Of a DNA stretch of 8,732 bases, positions 6,782 to 8,732 are shown one piece after another. The stretch covers positions 1 through 8,732 of the forward strand of contig JACQYX010000079.1 of NCBI GenBank assembly GCA_016207985.1, in the 5' to 3' direction. The translations under genes and the position numbers were made by a program. This stretch comes from Ignavibacteriales bacterium. Lineage in GTDB: Bacteria > Bacteroidota > Ignavibacteria > UBA10030 > SZUA-254. The first letter of the stretch is position 1. Each line of letters opens with the position of its first letter. The notes below the pieces were generated by a model. That model was given only the letters and a program-made list of their open reading frames with translations, was not told the origin of the DNA and searched no databases.

Positions 6782-7278
6782 GAAATAAAATCCTCATACT
6801 TTTTTCCTTTATCGGAATTATCAACCTGATGGGATGCTATTCTTTTACCGGGGCATCAGTGCCAACACACCTGAATACCATAGCAATTCCATTGTTCGAC
6901 GATCAGAGTGGATCGGGCGAGCCGGCATTAAGAGAAAAAATCACCAATGAACTGATCGAAAAATTTAGACAGGATAACAGTCTCGAGGTCGCAGATAAAA
7001 CTACTGCCGATTCGATGATTGAAGGCACAATCATCACCATGACCGATCAACCTCAGGTAGTTGCAAAAGGTGAAACGGTTTCTAAAAGGCGCATTACAAT
7101 CTCGGTGAAAATCGTCTATCAGGATATGAAATTAAAGAAGAAGGTATACGAAAAAAATTTTAACGGTTGGAGCGATTTTGAATCGGGTGGTAGCGCTGCC
7201 GAAAGAGAACTCGCAATTGAAACCGCAATCGACAAATTATCGGAAGATATCCTCCTCGAAACAGTATCGGGGTGGTAA
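6778..7278 (+). CDS. lptE: LptE-like LPS-assembly lipoprotein
   Basis: LptE is an outer-membrane lipoprotein that plugs and supports the LptD barrel, which inserts lipopolysaccharide into the outer leaflet. The 166-residue product has a signal peptide ending in the lipobox LMGC (Cys20) and then YSFTGASVPTHLNTIAIPLF, characteristic of Bacteroidota/Chlorobi LptE. The mature part is alpha/beta: an N-terminal strand, the helix REKITNELIEKFRQDN, then alternating strands (MIEGTIITM, RRITISVKIVYQDM, YEKNFNGWSDF), and a final helix (AIETAIDKLSEDILLETV). The start codon overlaps the activator stop (ATGA), and there is no clear Shine-Dalgarno, so translation is probably coupled. A miaB / sigma-54 activator / lptE order is, as I recall, common in Bacteroidota, which supports the call. 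The gene looks complete. Residue-level identity to E. coli LptE is expected to be low. Confidence 0.85.
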   Translation: MRNKILILFSFIGIINLMGCYSFTGASVPTHLNTIAIPLFDDQSGSGEPALREKITNELIEKFRQDNSLEVADKTTADSMIEGTIITMTDQPQVVAKGETVSKRRITISVKIVYQDMKLKKKVYEKNFNGWSDFESGGSAAERELAIETAIDKLSEDILLETVSGW

Positions 7279-7334
7279 GAATTGAAAAGTTTTTTATTTA
7301 CACAATATTGATATTATAAAGGTTAAAAAATCCC
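7279..7334 (+). other. Spacer between lptE and the glycosyltransferase gene
   Basis: These 56 AT-rich bases contain no hairpin strong enough to call a terminator. AAAGG at 7318-7322 is a weak, distant ribosome binding site for ATG 7335. The glycosyltransferase may be the last gene of the same transcript or have its own promoter. Confidence 0.4.
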
Positions 7335-8732
7335 ATGCAAGATTTCATCATAACTGCATACTTTATCTCTCTCACAACCCTTTTTCTGTTCGGATCAAGT
7401 GGTTTTGTAATGATCTATTACTATTTTCAACACAGGAATAAAAAACATGAGCCTGTTGAAAAGATAAAAGAACTTCCAGTTATAACGATCCAATTACCAC
7501 TCTATAATGAATATTACGTAGTCGAGCGACTCCTCGATTCTGTTTGTAAAATCGATTACCCGCGAGATAAATTTGAGATTCAGGTTCTGGACGATTCAAC
7601 AGATGAAACTGCTGAATTGGTCGCCATGTTGGTGAAAAACTATCAAGAGAAGGATTTTGATATCAAGCATATCCGGCGAGGGATACGAGAAGGCTTCAAA
7701 GCCGGTGCGTTAAAAGAGGGATTGAAAAGTGCACGCGGAGAATTTATTGCAATCTTCGATGCCGATTTTGTACCGAAGCCCGGTTTCCTAATGCAAACAT
7801 TACCTTACTTTTATCAGGATGAGAAAATCGGACTTGTACAGACTCGCTGGGAACATTTGAACAGTGATTATTCATTTTTAACACGCGTCCAAGCAATGGC
7901 ACTCGATGGTCATTTCGTTATCGAACAGAACGTTCGCAATAAAGCCGGCTTCTTCATTAACTTCAACGGTACAGGTGGAATATGGCGGAAGGAATGTATC
8001 ATCAATGCCGGTAATTGGGAAGCCGATACACTCACTGAAGATTTAGATTTAAGTTATCGGGCACAACTGCTCGGATGGAAATTTAAATTCCTGAACGATG
8101 TTACTTCTCCGGCAGAATTACCGTCTGAAATCAACGCACTCAAATCGCAACAATTCCGATGGACGAAAGGTGCTATCGAGACGGCACGGAAGATATTACC
8201 GAAGGTATGGAAATCAAATCTTCCACTCGAAAAGAAGATCCACGCAACATTTCATCTTTCGAACAATATTGTATTTCCGTTTATCCTCGTTGCAGGCATT
8301 CTCAACGTACCACTAATTTTTATTAAACACCAAGGCGGTTACGAGACATACTTTGCTATTATGGCTATTTTCGTCTTTGCGTTCATCGGCTCGTTCTTAT
8401 TTTATCTCTATTCACAAAAAGATGTTTACAAAGATTGGCAGAAAAGAATGTTGCTTTTTCCGTTGTTTATGGCTGGCAGCATGGGATTTGCCGTTAATAA
8501 CACGAAAGCTGTGATTGAAGGTCTCATAAAAAGGAAATCTGAATTTGTGAGAACACCAAAATACTCGGTTGTTAATAAAAAAGATAATTGGTTAGATAAG
8601 AAATATGTCCTGAAGAAATTCAATTATACTGTCATCATCGAGCTTGCACTTGCATTATACTGTTTGTTTGGAGTTGTCTCATCGATCTACTATCTCGAAC
8701 TTGCTGCGGTACCGTTCCAATTACTCTTCTCG
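7335..8732 (+). CDS. Cellulose synthase-like family 2 glycosyltransferase, incomplete at the window end
   Basis: This is a processive inner-membrane GT2 enzyme that probably polymerises a beta-linked polysaccharide from nucleotide sugars; it resembles bacterial relatives of CslA/cellulose synthase. The frame is open from ATG 7335 to the last base (466 codons, no stop). An N-terminal membrane helix (~4-30) precedes the cytoplasmic catalytic domain. That domain has the D,D,D,QxxRW signature: IQLPLYNE then DDSTD (D86/D87), FDADF (D142, D144), TEDLDLSYRAQ (D236), and QQFRW (272-276). FINFNGTGGIWR and SPAELPSEINALKSQQ are also typical. Several membrane helices follow (~308-330, 338-358, 371-390, 432-452), as does the conserved KSEFVRTPKY. 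The product sugar cannot be told from sequence; glucan or mannan are both possible. No PilZ domain appears in the visible part. No lesions are seen. It follows lptE by 56 bases. Confidence 0.92.
   Translation, partial: MQDFIITAYFISLTTLFLFGSSGFVMIYYYFQHRNKKHEPVEKIKELPVITIQLPLYNEYYVVERLLDSVCKIDYPRDKFEIQVLDDSTDETAELVAMLVKNYQEKDFDIKHIRRGIREGFKAGALKEGLKSARGEFIAIFDADFVPKPGFLMQTLPYFYQDEKIGLVQTRWEHLNSDYSFLTRVQAMALDGHFVIEQNVRNKAGFFINFNGTGGIWRKECIINAGNWEADTLTEDLDLSYRAQLLGWKFKFLNDVTSPAELPSEINALKSQQFRWTKGAIETARKILPKVWKSNLPLEKKIHATFHLSNNIVFPFILVAGILNVPLIFIKHQGGYETYFAIMAIFVFAFIGSFLFYLYSQKDVYKDWQKRMLLFPLFMAGSMGFAVNNTKAVIEGLIKRKSEFVRTPKYSVVNKKDNWLDKKYVLKKFNYTVIIELALALYCLFGVVSSIYYLELAAVPFQLLFS

Noticed and set aside
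1..8732. CRISPR array, transposon, prophage, toxin-antitoxin or defence island
   Set aside because: There are no spaced direct repeats, transposase-like frames, terminal repeats or recognisable defence domains; all large frames match housekeeping or envelope families.

Overview
The window carries eight genes plus a short open frame at its left edge. All the recognisable genes are chromosomal housekeeping or envelope genes. The sequence is AT-rich. The protein sequences and gene order point to the Bacteroidota/Chlorobiota/Ignavibacteriota group, and Ignavibacteria-like is my best guess. The main reasons are a short sigma-54 activator of the receiver-less type known from Bacteroidota next to miaB and lptE, an LptE lipoprotein of that group's style, and a Pta resembling Bacteroidota/Chlorobi forms. 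This placement comes from remembered family features, not from a search.

Layout. At 1-99 an open frame of unknown origin ends 9 bases before anmK. anmK (109-1290, +) encodes anhydro-N-acetylmuramic acid kinase (murein recycling) and is interrupted by one in-frame TGA at codon 77. It converges on a minus-strand pair: pta (3467-2484), encoding phosphate acetyltransferase, followed 11 bases later by a multi-pass membrane protein of the DUF1624/HGSNAT type (2472-1302), which has a frameshift near its N-terminus. A 294-base AT-rich divergent region separates pta from a plus-strand cluster. That cluster is miaB (3762-4991), a SPOR-domain exported protein (4988-5764), a sigma-54 activator (5768-6781), lptE (6778-7278), and a processive family 2 glycosyltransferase (7335 to the window end, incomplete). 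Start/stop overlaps or 3-base gaps link the first four genes, so they are probably one transcript.

How they fit together. AnmK recycles cell-wall sugar, SPOR domains bind denuded peptidoglycan, LptE helps insert LPS in the outer membrane, and the GT2 enzyme probably makes a beta-linked polysaccharide. The plus-strand cluster is therefore mostly envelope biogenesis, with a tRNA-modifying enzyme at its head and a sigma-54 activator in the middle. Pta supplies acetyl-CoA/acetyl-phosphate interconversion.

The unusual aspect is damage, not a new system. Four of the eight genes carry lesions at well-conserved places: a nonsense codon (anmK), a frameshift inside a perfect 7-base inverted repeat (acyltransferase), and two in-frame internal deletions. 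One deletion removes about 50 residues of the MiaB radical-SAM barrel. The other removes about 37 residues containing the arginine-finger segment of the sigma-54 ATPase. The other four look intact over what is visible. Either this is a decaying or variant lineage, or the consensus sequence has assembly errors; read mapping would decide. I see no CRISPR, mobile element, tRNA, rRNA or defence system here.
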